Shown here: positions 13,843 through 20,509 of the stretch, one piece after another | Numbering within the stretch: the first letter of the stretch is position 1 | Layout: the number at the start of each line of letters is the position of its first letter | NCBI GenBank assembly: GCA_900549855.1 | Contig: URPS01000039.1 | Span: 1-21,604 of the forward strand | Direction: 5' to 3' | Source of the DNA: an uncultured bacterium | GTDB taxonomy: Bacteria > Cyanobacteriota > Vampirovibrionia > Gastranaerophilales > Gastranaerophilaceae | DNA length: 21,604 nucleotides | Position numbers and translations under genes: made by a program | The notes under the pieces: generated by a model | Told to the model about the DNA's origin: nothing | What the model saw: the letters and a program-made list of their open reading frames with translations, nothing else | Databases searched by the model: none

Positions 13843-14010
13843 TTAATGCAAATAATTGAGGAATGTTGTAACTTCTGTCGTATTTGGATTAAAATCTATA
13901 CGTCTTGTTTCCTCATTATTTTCATTATAATTACTCCTTGCTAACCAGTAACAATGTTCGTCAAATTTACCAAATAAAAAAAGGTGGGAACCGCTTACGC
14001 TTTTCCCACC
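13843..14010 (-). pseudogene. Decayed gene remnant
   Basis: An open minus-strand frame of 56 codons reads protein-like in its last 42: GKFDEHCYWLARSNYNENNE, then ETRRIDFNPNTTEVTTFLNYLH and a stop. There is no start codon with a ribosome-binding site. Its 5' part runs through the terminator hairpin at 13983-14010, so the present frame cannot be a functional gene. The YWLAR phrase resembles the conserved C-terminal region of bacterial proteins with a YWLASR motif, but I cannot name the family with confidence. Confidence 0.35.
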
Positions 14011-14020
14011 CTACTTTTTT
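13976..14020. terminator. Terminator hairpin with CCGCTTACGC loop, copy 2
   Basis: GGTGGGAA (13983-13990) pairs with TTCCCACC (14003-14010) around CCGCTTACGCTT. Seven A residues lie before it and CTACTTTTTT after it, so it works in both directions. The core GGGAACCGCTTACGCTTTTCC is identical to the hairpin at 12750-12770. Confidence 0.8.
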
Positions 14021-14090
14021 ACTTTTTGTCGAATTGAAAATAAATAATTATTTAAAACAACTTTCTACTTTCAATTTTCAACTTTTGAAA

Positions 14091-14314
14091 GCCGACCCAA
14101 TGTCTACGTACGTTTCCTTGACATATGCCTCGTAATTTCACTTTGAGGCGGAGCTTGTAGTGTTAAATTATCTAGTAGTTTTCACCTAGCAGCCGACCCA
14201 ATGTCTATGTGCGTTTCTCTGACATATACCTTGTAGTTTCACTTTGAGGCGGAGCTTGTAGTGTTAAATTATCCAGTCGTTTTCACCTAGCAGCCGACCA
14301 AATGTCTACGTACG
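14091..14314. repeat. Tandem 101-bp repeat, two full copies and a partial third
   Basis: Copy 1 is 14091-14191, copy 2 is 14192-14292, and a third begins at 14293 and breaks off at about 14314. All start GCCGACC(C/A)AATGTCTA. The full copies differ at only about 9 of 101 positions. The shared centre includes ACTTTGAGGCGGAGCTTGTA. The partial copy ends in the palindrome CTACGTACGTAG (14306-14317), 5 bp from the fabG stop. No ORF is shared by the copies. Confidence 0.9.
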
Positions 14315-14321
14315 TAGTACC

Positions 14322-15053
14322 TTATATCATTAAACCGCCGGCAACTTCGATAGCTTGACCAGTAACGTATTCAGTATCAAGTGCTAAGAATTTAACAACT
14401 TTAGCGATATCTTCCGGAGTACCAAGTCTTTTCATAGGAATAGCTTTTAAGTATTCATCGATATTAGGAAGTTCAGCTGTCATAGCAGTTTGGATAAAAC
14501 CAGGGCAAACTGCGTTAACTCTGATATTTCTACCGCCGAATTCTTTAGCAAGAGTTTGAGTCAAACCGATTAAGCCAGCTTTTGAAGCTGAGTAGTTAGC
14601 TTGACCAGCGTTACCGTGACGACCAACGATGCTTGACATGTTGATAATAGAACCTTGACGAGCTTTCATCATGTACTTAATTACAGCGTGAGTAACGCAA
14701 TAAGCAGAAGTCAAGTTAATCTTGATAACTCTTTCCCATTGTTCCATATCCATTCTAATGAACAGACCGTCTTTTGTGATACCAGCGTTGTTTAATAACA
14801 CATCAATTTTACCGTGTTCTGCAATCATCTTATCAACAGCTTCTTGAACAGCTTCAGAATTTGAAACGTCAAATTGGTAGAACCAAGCGTTAACACCACA
14901 AGCTTTGATTTCATCAAGAGCCGGTTGAGCTTTTTCAGCGTCACAAATATCGTTGATAATAATGTCGCATCCAGCTTTAGCTAATTCTAAAGCACAAGCT
15001 AAACCAATACCACGAGAACCACCTGTAATAAGTGCAATTTTTCTTTCTGTCAT
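14322..15053 (-). CDS. fabG: 3-oxoacyl-ACP reductase
   Basis: A 243-residue NADPH-dependent short-chain dehydrogenase that reduces beta-ketoacyl-ACP in each elongation cycle. AAGGAG precedes the ATG. Seen: the cofactor loop TGGSRGIG (10-17), NNAG (88-91), N113 in KINL, and the catalytic set S141, Y154 and K158 (YSASK). PGFIQTAM, at about 184-191, and the C-terminal GGLMI are typical. Length is normal. It is last in the upstream fab run, 42 bp after a membrane-anchored unknown. Downstream its transcript would run into the 101-bp tandem repeats instead of acpP. Confidence 0.96.
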   Translation of the reverse strand: MTERKIALITGGSRGIGLACALELAKAGCDIIINDICDAEKAQPALDEIKACGVNAWFYQFDVSNSEAVQEAVDKMIAEHGKIDVLLNNAGITKDGLFIRMDMEQWERVIKINLTSAYCVTHAVIKYMMKARQGSIINMSSIVGRHGNAGQANYSASKAGLIGLTQTLAKEFGGRNIRVNAVCPGFIQTAMTAELPNIDEYLKAIPMKRLGTPEDIAKVVKFLALDTEYVTGQAIEVAGGLMI

Positions 15054-15095
15054 TAATTTTCTCCTTATTTTAAATTTTGTCAGGCTATGCCAGAC

Positions 15096-15599
15096 CTACT
15101 TTGTTTTTTTGTGTTTCTTATTTTTTTCTTTTTTTATTTTGTTTTTGTCAACATTTTTAATAACATCTGTGCCAACAATATTACAATACTTTTTATCATT
15201 ATTAACTTCGTTGATAAAAGAATCTATACCACCAGAAGCTAATGCATACCTTTCTGCGATATTCATAGGTAGTTTACATTCCAAACATACCGGAGGATTG
15301 TATTTTTCAAAATTACAAAATGTACCTTCATTACCATAAATAACAAAATTTGTACCATCAGACAAAGCATAATTCACTGCTTCACAAGTTTGCAAATGAC
15401 TATTGAACTTAGAATCCAGTTCTGTAGTATTGTTCAACATAACAACTTTAAGCGCACCTTTTTTTCTTATTTCTTTTTGTCTTTGCTCAAATTTTGCAAC
15501 TTGTTTACGTTCTGCACTACTTTGTTGAAATTCATAGACAACTCTCATTACCGCAACTATTGCAAGGATAATCAATAAAACATATTGAAATTTTCGCAT
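15096..15599 (-). CDS. Membrane-anchored unknown protein within the fab operon
   Basis: A 167-residue protein, not recognised. Residues 5-22 (QYVLLIILAIVAVMRVVY) form an N-terminal membrane anchor with a basic MRK start, so the body is probably extracytoplasmic. A charged coil follows (about 27-48). The central domain has four cysteines: TCEAVNYALS, TFCNF, and VCLECKLP, the last with a CxxC. The tail is very Lys-rich (about 148-167). It sits 27 bp after fabD and 42 bp before fabG in the same direction, so it is co-transcribed. The short gaps argue for stable membership, while the lack of a lipid-enzyme motif argues for an inserted gene. Codon style is like its neighbours. Confidence 0.65.
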   Translation of the reverse strand: MRKFQYVLLIILAIVAVMRVVYEFQQSSAERKQVAKFEQRQKEIRKKGALKVVMLNNTTELDSKFNSHLQTCEAVNYALSDGTNFVIYGNEGTFCNFEKYNPPVCLECKLPMNIAERYALASGGIDSFINEVNNDKKYCNIVGTDVIKNVDKNKIKKEKNKKHKKTK

Positions 15600-15626
15600 A
15601 TAATTACATATCCTTCCTTCAGAAAT

Positions 15627-16574
15627 TTAAACCCCTGCCATTTGTTCTTTTAAAGCTGCAACTGTTGCATCCAAAGAAGCTTTGTCAAATACATTATAAA
15701 CAGTAGTCTCAGGAGCAATCTTTTTATTTAAACCAGCAAGAACTTTACCCGGACCGATTTCAACAAATGTATCAACACCTTCTTCAACCATTTTTTGAAT
15801 AGTTTGAGTCCAATGTACTGATGAAGAAATTTGTTTTGGCATTTTTGATTTAAAATCATCAGCTTTCAAAGTTTCTGCTGCATCTACATTTGTAATAACA
15901 GGCATTTTTGCATCATTTAAAGCTAATTCAGAAACAAAGCTTGCGAATTCTTTACCGGCATTTTCCATGTATTTAGAATGGAATGCGCCAGAAACAGCAA
16001 GAGGAACAACCCTTCTTACACCATTTGCAAGAAGATAATCAGAAGTTGCTTTAACAGCGTCGCTATCACCAGTGATTACTACTTGAACAGGTGAATTGTA
16101 GTTTGCTACATCAACGTAACCAACTTTTGAACCTTCTTCTAATCCTGCTTTTAATTGCTCATCTGTTGCATTAAGTACTGCTGCCATAGAACCGCCTTTT
16201 GTAGCACCCATCAAATCAGCTCTTTTTTGTATTGCTTTTAAAGTTGTTTCTAAAGACATTACACCAGCAGTATACATTGCGCAATATTCACCTAATGAAT
16301 GACCGGCAACAAAATCCGGTGTAATATTTAATTCAGATTTCAAAGCTTCTAAAGCTGCAATAGAAGTTGTTACAATTGAAGGCTGAGTATTAACAGTTTG
16401 TTTCAAATCTTCTTCCGGACCTTCAAAACAAATTGTTGAAACACTTTTGCCTAATGTTGAATCAGCTGTTTCATAAACAGATTTTGCTGCAGCAAAATTT
16501 TCATATAAATCTTTACCCATTCCTACAGATTGAGCACCTTGCCCCGGGAATAAGAATGCTATTTTTTTTACCAT
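15627..16574 (-). CDS. fabD: Malonyl-CoA:ACP transacylase
   Basis: A 315-residue enzyme that moves malonyl from CoA to ACP, providing the elongation unit. AAGGAG precedes the ATG. Seen: FPGQGAQSVGMG at 9-20; GHSLGEY at 91-97 with nucleophile S93; R118 in KRADLM, which binds the malonyl carboxylate; and GAFHSKYM with H199 completing the dyad. VEIGPGKVLAGL near the C-terminus is standard. Length is normal. It is separated from fabH by an inserted four-helix-bundle gene and its inverted repeats, and has its own ribosome-binding site beyond them. Confidence 0.96.
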   Translation of the reverse strand: MVKKIAFLFPGQGAQSVGMGKDLYENFAAAKSVYETADSTLGKSVSTICFEGPEEDLKQTVNTQPSIVTTSIAALEALKSELNITPDFVAGHSLGEYCAMYTAGVMSLETTLKAIQKRADLMGATKGGSMAAVLNATDEQLKAGLEEGSKVGYVDVANYNSPVQVVITGDSDAVKATSDYLLANGVRRVVPLAVSGAFHSKYMENAGKEFASFVSELALNDAKMPVITNVDAAETLKADDFKSKMPKQISSSVHWTQTIQKMVEEGVDTFVEIGPGKVLAGLNKKIAPETTVYNVFDKASLDATVAALKEQMAGV

Positions 16575-16595
16575 GTTATACTCCTTTTATTTTAT

Positions 16596-16628
16596 GTCGT
16601 TAAGTCGTTAGGTCTTTAAGTCGTTAAG
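16596..16628. repeat. GTCGTTAAG 8-bp tandem repeat, left flank of the inserted cassette
   Basis: Four units at 8-bp spacing begin at 16596, 16604, 16612 and 16620: GTCGTTAA, GTCGTTAG, GTCTTTAA and GTCGTTAA. They hold the stop codon of the four-helix-bundle gene (16624-16626). From 16620 to 16645 they extend into a 26-bp inverted repeat with 17020-17045. Confidence 0.85.
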
Positions 16629-16971
16629 TTCGTTTTAAATAATTTTTCAATCCTCTTAGCAAAGCAAAAACTTTATCAATTTTTAATTTTAATTTTTCAT
16701 AACCTTGATAGTAGTTAAGTTTCTCTGCTATTATCATTTGGGTATCCAATTCTGCTAGAGAGCCAATAGCAATATCTATAAATCTCATTGTATCTTTATC
16801 AGACATTCTCGTAGAACCTTCTGCTATATTTGAAGGAATTGCAACAACTGCCCTTCTGATTTGACTTATAATACCATATTTTTCTTCATCAGGGAAATTG
16901 TCAGTGATTTTATATATCAATATGGTTAAATCAATTGCTTCTTTCCAAACTTCTAAATCTTTATAGAACAT
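16624..16971 (-). CDS. Four-helix bundle protein (23S rRNA intervening-sequence family)
   Basis: A 115-residue protein of the S23/IVP type (bundle forms pentamers; the retroelement partner Avd is related). Seen: FYKDLEVWKEAIDLTILIY at 2-20, FPDEEKYGIISQIRRA (26-41) and the signature IPSNIAEGSTR (45-55). The two long helices at the C-terminus are typical, as is the length. No clear Shine-Dalgarno is visible. It was first known from intervening sequences cut out of 23S rRNA, where the gene sits between complementary arms. Here it sits in a protein operon, flanked by GTCGTTAA units and a 26-bp inverted repeat. The whole looks like an inserted cassette. Function is unknown even in well-studied hosts. 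Confidence 0.92.
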   Translation of the reverse strand: MFYKDLEVWKEAIDLTILIYKITDNFPDEEKYGIISQIRRAVVAIPSNIAEGSTRMSDKDTMRFIDIAIGSLAELDTQMIIAEKLNYYQGYEKLKLKIDKVFALLRGLKNYLKRT

Positions 16972-17019
16972 AACTGTAAGTTGTTAAGTTATCAAATCTC
17001 TAAAGCATTAAGTTCATAT

Positions 17020-17061
17020 AAATAATTCAAAATGAACCTAACGACTTAACGTCTTAACGAC
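17020..17061. repeat. Right inverted flank of the four-helix-bundle cassette
   Basis: Positions 17020-17045 are the reverse complement of 16620-16645 at 22 of 26 bases. Three 8-bp units then run inverted relative to the left flank: CTAACGAC (17038), CTTAACGT (17045) and CTTAACGAC (17053). The block lies 10 bp before the fabH stop (minus strand). Paired in RNA, the flanks would close a stem around the gene. Confidence 0.8.
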
Positions 17062-17071
17062 CTCCTTCTTA

Positions 17072-18082
17072 CTAACAAATTCCTTCTCTCAATCTTACGA
17101 TTGCGCCGCCCCAAGTCATGCCGGCACCAAAACCGCAAAGAACAGCAGTTGAACCCAATTTAACATTGCCTTTTTCTACGCTTTCAGCTAAAGCCAATGG
17201 AATTGAAGCAGCAGAAGTGTTACCATAATATTTAATATTAGTAACAACCTTGTCATCAGAATATCCCAAACGCTCTTGAACAGCTTGAATAATTCTGATA
17301 TTTGCTTGGTGAGGTATTAAATAATCAATATCATCAGCTCGCATTCCAGCTTTTGTAATAAGTTCTTCTACATAATGAGGTAGAACTTTAGCTACAAATG
17401 TATAAACCCCACGTCCATTCATTCTGATGCCTTTTGGCTTTTCTTCATACTGTTCAACAAGCGGACAATTCTTACCATCAAATGATAGTTCAATCAAGTC
17501 ACCATGGCTTCCGTCAGCTTTAATATCAATAGCAATAATGTCGTCAACACCATCTTCGGAAGCTGTTACTACCATTGCACCGGCACCATCACCGAATAGA
17601 ATTGATGTTCCTCTATCATTCCAATCAACTAAACGAGAATTGTTATCGGTTGCAACTACAAGAATATTTTTATACATTCCAGATGCAATAAAACCCTTTG
17701 CAATACTCAAACCATATATTAACCCCGTACAAGCAGCAGTAATATCAAAAGCAGGGATTTGAGTCGTAATACCTAATCTGTTTTGAATATGACATGCGAT
17801 TGCAGGATATAAATCAGGTGGAGCAGATGATGCAGCAATAATCATATCAATATCATTAGCATCCATTTTAGCTTTTGCCAAAGCTCTTTGAGAAGCTTCC
17901 AAGCCTAAATCTATAGCATTTTGTTCACCAGAAACAACTCTTCTTTCTTTAATACCGGTTCTGGTATAAATCCACTCATCTGATGTATCATATAATTTTG
18001 TTAAATCGTCATTTGTTATAACCGCATCAGGTACACTATACCCAACTCCGGCAATTCTTAAAGGAATTGTATTGTTTCCCAT
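17072..18082 (-). CDS. fabH: Beta-ketoacyl-ACP synthase III
   Basis: A 336-residue enzyme that starts fatty acid synthesis by condensing an acyl-CoA primer with malonyl-ACP. AAGAGGAG lies upstream of the ATG. The catalytic triad is present: C118 in DITAACTGLIYG, H258 in LIPHQANIRI and N288 in YYGNTSAASIPLAL. TRTGIKERR (about 40-48) and the C-terminal GFGAGMTWGGAIVR are family features. Length is near the usual 317-330. It follows plsX across a 77-bp gap that holds a hairpin. This is the usual plsX-fabH-fabD order, broken here by the inserted cassette after fabH. Confidence 0.96.
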   Translation of the reverse strand: MGNNTIPLRIAGVGYSVPDAVITNDDLTKLYDTSDEWIYTRTGIKERRVVSGEQNAIDLGLEASQRALAKAKMDANDIDMIIAASSAPPDLYPAIACHIQNRLGITTQIPAFDITAACTGLIYGLSIAKGFIASGMYKNILVVATDNNSRLVDWNDRGTSILFGDGAGAMVVTASEDGVDDIIAIDIKADGSHGDLIELSFDGKNCPLVEQYEEKPKGIRMNGRGVYTFVAKVLPHYVEELITKAGMRADDIDYLIPHQANIRIIQAVQERLGYSDDKVVTNIKYYGNTSAASIPLALAESVEKGNVKLGSTAVLCGFGAGMTWGGAIVRLREGIC

Positions 18083-18116
18083 TTATTGTATACTCCTCTT
18101 ACCCTTTGAATAAATC

Positions 18117-18147
18117 AAACTTCGGCAGTAATTACCTACCGAAGTTT
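18117..18147. promoter_or_regulatory. Hairpin between plsX and fabH
   Basis: AAACTTCGG (18117-18125) and CCGAAGTTT (18139-18147) are perfect 9-bp arms around a 13-nt loop. On the minus strand no T-run follows, so a full terminator is unlikely. An RNA-stability or processing site between plsX and fabH fits better. Confidence 0.6.
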
Positions 18148-18159
18148 TGTAATCTTTTA

Positions 18160-19215
18160 TTATTCCCCGATTGATTCGGAAATTTTTCTGTTAACAGATG
18201 TTTCTACAGCCTCTTTGGCTACTCTTACTGCATTTTTAATTGCATAAGCTTTACTTCTACCGTGTGAAATAACCGTAATACCTTTTACACCAAGAAGTAA
18301 ACATCCGCCAAATTCTTCGTAATTAATTTTTTCATAAATACGTTTCATGAAAGGTTTTGCTAACATACCAATTAGCATACCCAAGAAATCTGATTTGAAC
18401 TCACTCTTAATCATTTTAAATAATAATGAAGAAGTTCCTTCGGTAACTTTTAGTACAACATTACCGACAAAACCATCACAAACTACAACGTCGCAAAGGT
18501 TCAAGAATAATTCTCTGCCTTCAATATTGCCCATGAAGTTGAATTTTTCTTTTTCTTCTTCTAATAAATTATAAGTATTTTGCGCCAATTCATTACCTTT
18601 GCCGGCTTCTTCACCAATGTTTAAAACACCAACACGTGGTTTATCAATGCCTAGGACATTCTTAGAAAAAGTCATCCCCATAATAGCAAATTGTTTAAGC
18701 ATTTGAGGCGTACAATTGCTGTTCGCACCACCATCAATAATAACAATTGGTTTTTTCATTGTAGGAAGTGTTACAGCTATTGCAGGTCTGTCAATTCCAG
18801 GAATTCTACCCAAACCAAACAAGCTTGATGCCATAGCTGCACCGGTAGAACCTGCTGCCACTAACGCATCAGAACTTCCAGTTGCTACAGAATTAACTGT
18901 TAATACGATTGAAGAGTTTTTCTTTTTACGAATAGCCTGTCCGGGAGCTTCACCCATCTCAATAATTTCAGAAGCATGAGTAATCTTGATATCAAGTGAT
19001 TTGACATCCACACGTACTCTTCTTTTTCTGCCTGCTTTACCGCAATCAGATAAGAATCCTTCTTTCTGAATAACTTCAAGACAGTGTTCAATTCTATCTT
19101 GCTTTCCGACTAATTCTAACGCTACACCATATTCTGCCGCAGCCCATACTGCACCTGCTACAATCTCAAAAGGAGCGTGATCACCGCCCATTGCGTCTAC
19201 AGCTATTCTTGTCAT
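18160..19215 (-). CDS. plsX: Phosphate acyltransferase
   Basis: A 351-residue soluble enzyme that converts acyl-ACP and phosphate to acyl-phosphate, the acyl donor for PlsY in phospholipid synthesis. GGGAAGAG precedes the ATG. Seen: IAVDAMGGDHAP (4-15), VAAGSTGAAMA at about 119-129, VIIDGGAN, and VLNIGEE. VVCDGFVGNVVLK and the C-terminal GGCLLLGVKG are also present. Length is normal. A basic loop KAGRKRRVRVDVK (about 60-72) is longer than I expect of the family and may be a local insertion. It lies between rpmF and fabH, the conserved order linking ribosome and lipid synthesis. Confidence 0.95.
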   Translation of the reverse strand: MTRIAVDAMGGDHAPFEIVAGAVWAAAEYGVALELVGKQDRIEHCLEVIQKEGFLSDCGKAGRKRRVRVDVKSLDIKITHASEIIEMGEAPGQAIRKKKNSSIVLTVNSVATGSSDALVAAGSTGAAMASSLFGLGRIPGIDRPAIAVTLPTMKKPIVIIDGGANSNCTPQMLKQFAIMGMTFSKNVLGIDKPRVGVLNIGEEAGKGNELAQNTYNLLEEEKEKFNFMGNIEGRELFLNLCDVVVCDGFVGNVVLKVTEGTSSLLFKMIKSEFKSDFLGMLIGMLAKPFMKRIYEKINYEEFGGCLLLGVKGITVISHGRSKAYAIKNAVRVAKEAVETSVNRKISESIGE

Positions 19216-19263
19216 TTAACTCTTCCCTTTATCCCGTTTTTAATCTTATCTTTTTAGAAAGTC

Positions 19264-19284
19264 AGGTGCGGTTATTCCGCACCT
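19264..19284. promoter_or_regulatory. Strong hairpin between rpmF and plsX
   Basis: AGGTGCGG (19264-19271) and CCGCACCT (19277-19284) form a perfect GC-rich 8-bp stem with a 5-nt loop, 15 bp after the rpmF stop. On the minus strand GACTTTCTAAAAAG follows, which is a weak T-run. It may partly end transcripts, making rpmF more abundant than the lipid genes. Confidence 0.65.
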
Positions 19285-19298
19285 AATCTTTTAAAAAA

Positions 19299-19613
19299 CT
19301 ATGCTTCAGGTTTTTCTTCTGTTTCTTCAGCTTTTTCTTCAGCTTTAGCTTCTTCTGCAGGAGCTTCTTCTTTTGCAGCTGATTTTTTAGCTTTTTTAAC
19401 TTCTTTTTCTTCAGCCTTAGCTTCTTCTACAAAACCTTCAGCCTTTTTAGAAACAACTTTGCCTTTATATGTTCCACAAGCTGTACAAACAGTGTGAGTT
19501 AAAACCTTAGCTCCACAGTTTGGACAAGTTGCCAATTCAGGTTTTGTTGCTTTCCAATTAGATCTTCTTTTACCTTGAGCACTATGCCCTGTTCTTTTCT
19601 TTGGTACTGCCAT
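19299..19613 (-). CDS. rpmF: 50S ribosomal protein bL32 with long C-terminal extension
   Basis: A 104-residue form of bL32. Residues 1-58 are the normal protein: MAVPKKRTGHSAQGKRRSNW, then the zinc ribbon C30-x2-C33 and C43-x2-C46, ending GTYKGKVV. Residues 59-104 are an unusual Lys/Glu/Ala tail with repeats of the type AEEK, EEAKAEEK and EEAPAEE; the usual length is about 57-60. The tail is likely to be unstructured or a single charged helix at the ribosome surface. The yceD-rpmF-plsX order is conserved in many bacteria. GAAAGGA precedes the ATG. Confidence 0.95.
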   Translation of the reverse strand: MAVPKKRTGHSAQGKRRSNWKATKPELATCPNCGAKVLTHTVCTACGTYKGKVVSKKAEGFVEEAKAEEKEVKKAKKSAAKEEAPAEEAKAEEKAEETEEKPEA

Positions 19614-19706
19614 TTCTTATAATGTCCTTTCTAGTTGTATTAACGTTTTATTTATATATTAAAAATTTTCAAATATCAATTTATGATTCTGTTGATAGGT
19701 AGAAAA

Positions 19707-20216
19707 TTATTTTTTATCAATCTTGATGTTTTTAAAAACATCCATTCGATTATCAGGAACTTCCATTTCTTCATCAGACACAAATAGTCCCTCATTACAA
19801 TTTATACCACAAACTTTTTTATTTGGTAAGTTTAATATTACAGATTGATACAATAAGTCATAAATATCAATCTCTTTTTCTCCGTTTAAATCCGTAACAA
19901 ACTGTCCTGACTGGAGTTCCAGCTCTTGACCATATTCGTCGTAAAGAGAATGCTTTGCATACGTTTCATCAATGTCGAAATCAAAATCGTATTTATATTT
20001 ATTCAAACACCTATCACATTCCAACTGAATTTGACCTTCAACCTCTCCTTTGACTTCTATAAAATCACCCAAAGATTTTATATCCAAACTTGCACGAATT
20101 TCACAATCATCCAATTCTTCAATTTTACCATCAAATTCGTAATAAAGAGTTTTGTCCGGCTCACGCTCAATGTCTTCAATTTCAACTATTTTATTGTTGC
20201 TATGTTTTTTATGCAT
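19707..20216 (-). CDS. yceD: YceD/DUF177 family protein (23S rRNA accumulation protein)
   Basis: A 169-residue protein of the family placed before rpmF in most bacteria and needed for normal 23S rRNA levels. The start at 20216 (MHKKHSNNKI) follows AGGAAG with 6 nt; a frame from 20261 would overlap the previous gene by 53 nt. Seen: the CDRCL motif (C67, C70) in the middle, and YDLLYQSVILNLPNKKVC (119-136) with C136 and C140, the conserved C-terminal element that likely completes a zinc site. The protein is very acidic. Its start overlaps the previous stop by 8 nt, so translation is probably coupled. Confidence 0.88.
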   Translation of the reverse strand: MHKKHSNNKIVEIEDIEREPDKTLYYEFDGKIEELDDCEIRASLDIKSLGDFIEVKGEVEGQIQLECDRCLNKYKYDFDFDIDETYAKHSLYDEYGQELELQSGQFVTDLNGEKEIDIYDLLYQSVILNLPNKKVCGINCNEGLFVSDEEMEVPDNRMDVFKNIKIDKK

Positions 20217-20454
20217 ATGGTTCTTCCTGTAAAACAAGTCCTGCAATTTGAGTTGACACAAAGCAAAGTTTCTTAATCGGCCCCATAGGTTCTTTTTCTA
20301 CAAGAACCGGAGTTGGGCTTTTCATAAGTTGTTTTAATTCAGCATAAACTGCTTGCGGATTTTCATAATACATAACTATAGGAGTTGCAGAACCCTTTAA
20401 AAATAAAATCACTGCTTGCCTTGTTTTCTGTGGAGTATTAAATTGTTGAACCAT
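20209..20454 (-). CDS. Small unknown protein heading the yceD-rpmF-fab cluster
   Basis: An 81-residue protein, not recognised by name. AAAGGAG lies 6 nt before the ATG. The sequence looks like a compact alpha/beta fold: QAVILFLKGSATPIVMYY (about 13-30), a helix AVYAELKQLMKS (about 35-46), then PVLVEKEPMGPIKKLCFVS (about 49-67) and a last strand. No membrane helix or metal site is present. It overlaps yceD by 8 nt and seems to head the operon. The overlap implies tight coupling with YceD. Confidence 0.7.
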   Translation of the reverse strand: MVQQFNTPQKTRQAVILFLKGSATPIVMYYENPQAVYAELKQLMKSPTPVLVEKEPMGPIKKLCFVSTQIAGLVLQEEPYA

Positions 20455-20509
20455 AATTTCTCCTTTATTCTTCTACACACTATTGATTATAGTACAAAAA
20501 GACAAAATA

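Noticed and set aside
13896..13925. 9-residue minus-strand ORF (MKIMRKQDV) with AAGGAG 8 nt before the ATG
   Set aside because: The AAGGAG lies within the protein-like decayed frame 13843-14010, and the peptide has no recognisable feature, so chance is more likely.
13905..14135. 76-codon plus-strand ORF
   Set aside because: It runs through a terminator hairpin and into the 101-bp tandem repeats, has no ribosome-binding site and low protein-like character.
14091..14314. CRISPR array
   Set aside because: The units are directly adjacent 101-bp near-identical repeats with no distinct spacers and no cas genes nearby.
17059..17065. Strong AAGGAGG on the minus strand after the fabH stop
   Set aside because: No start codon lies within a usable distance; the following bases are the GTCGTTAA repeat units. 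It may be a relic of an earlier junction.
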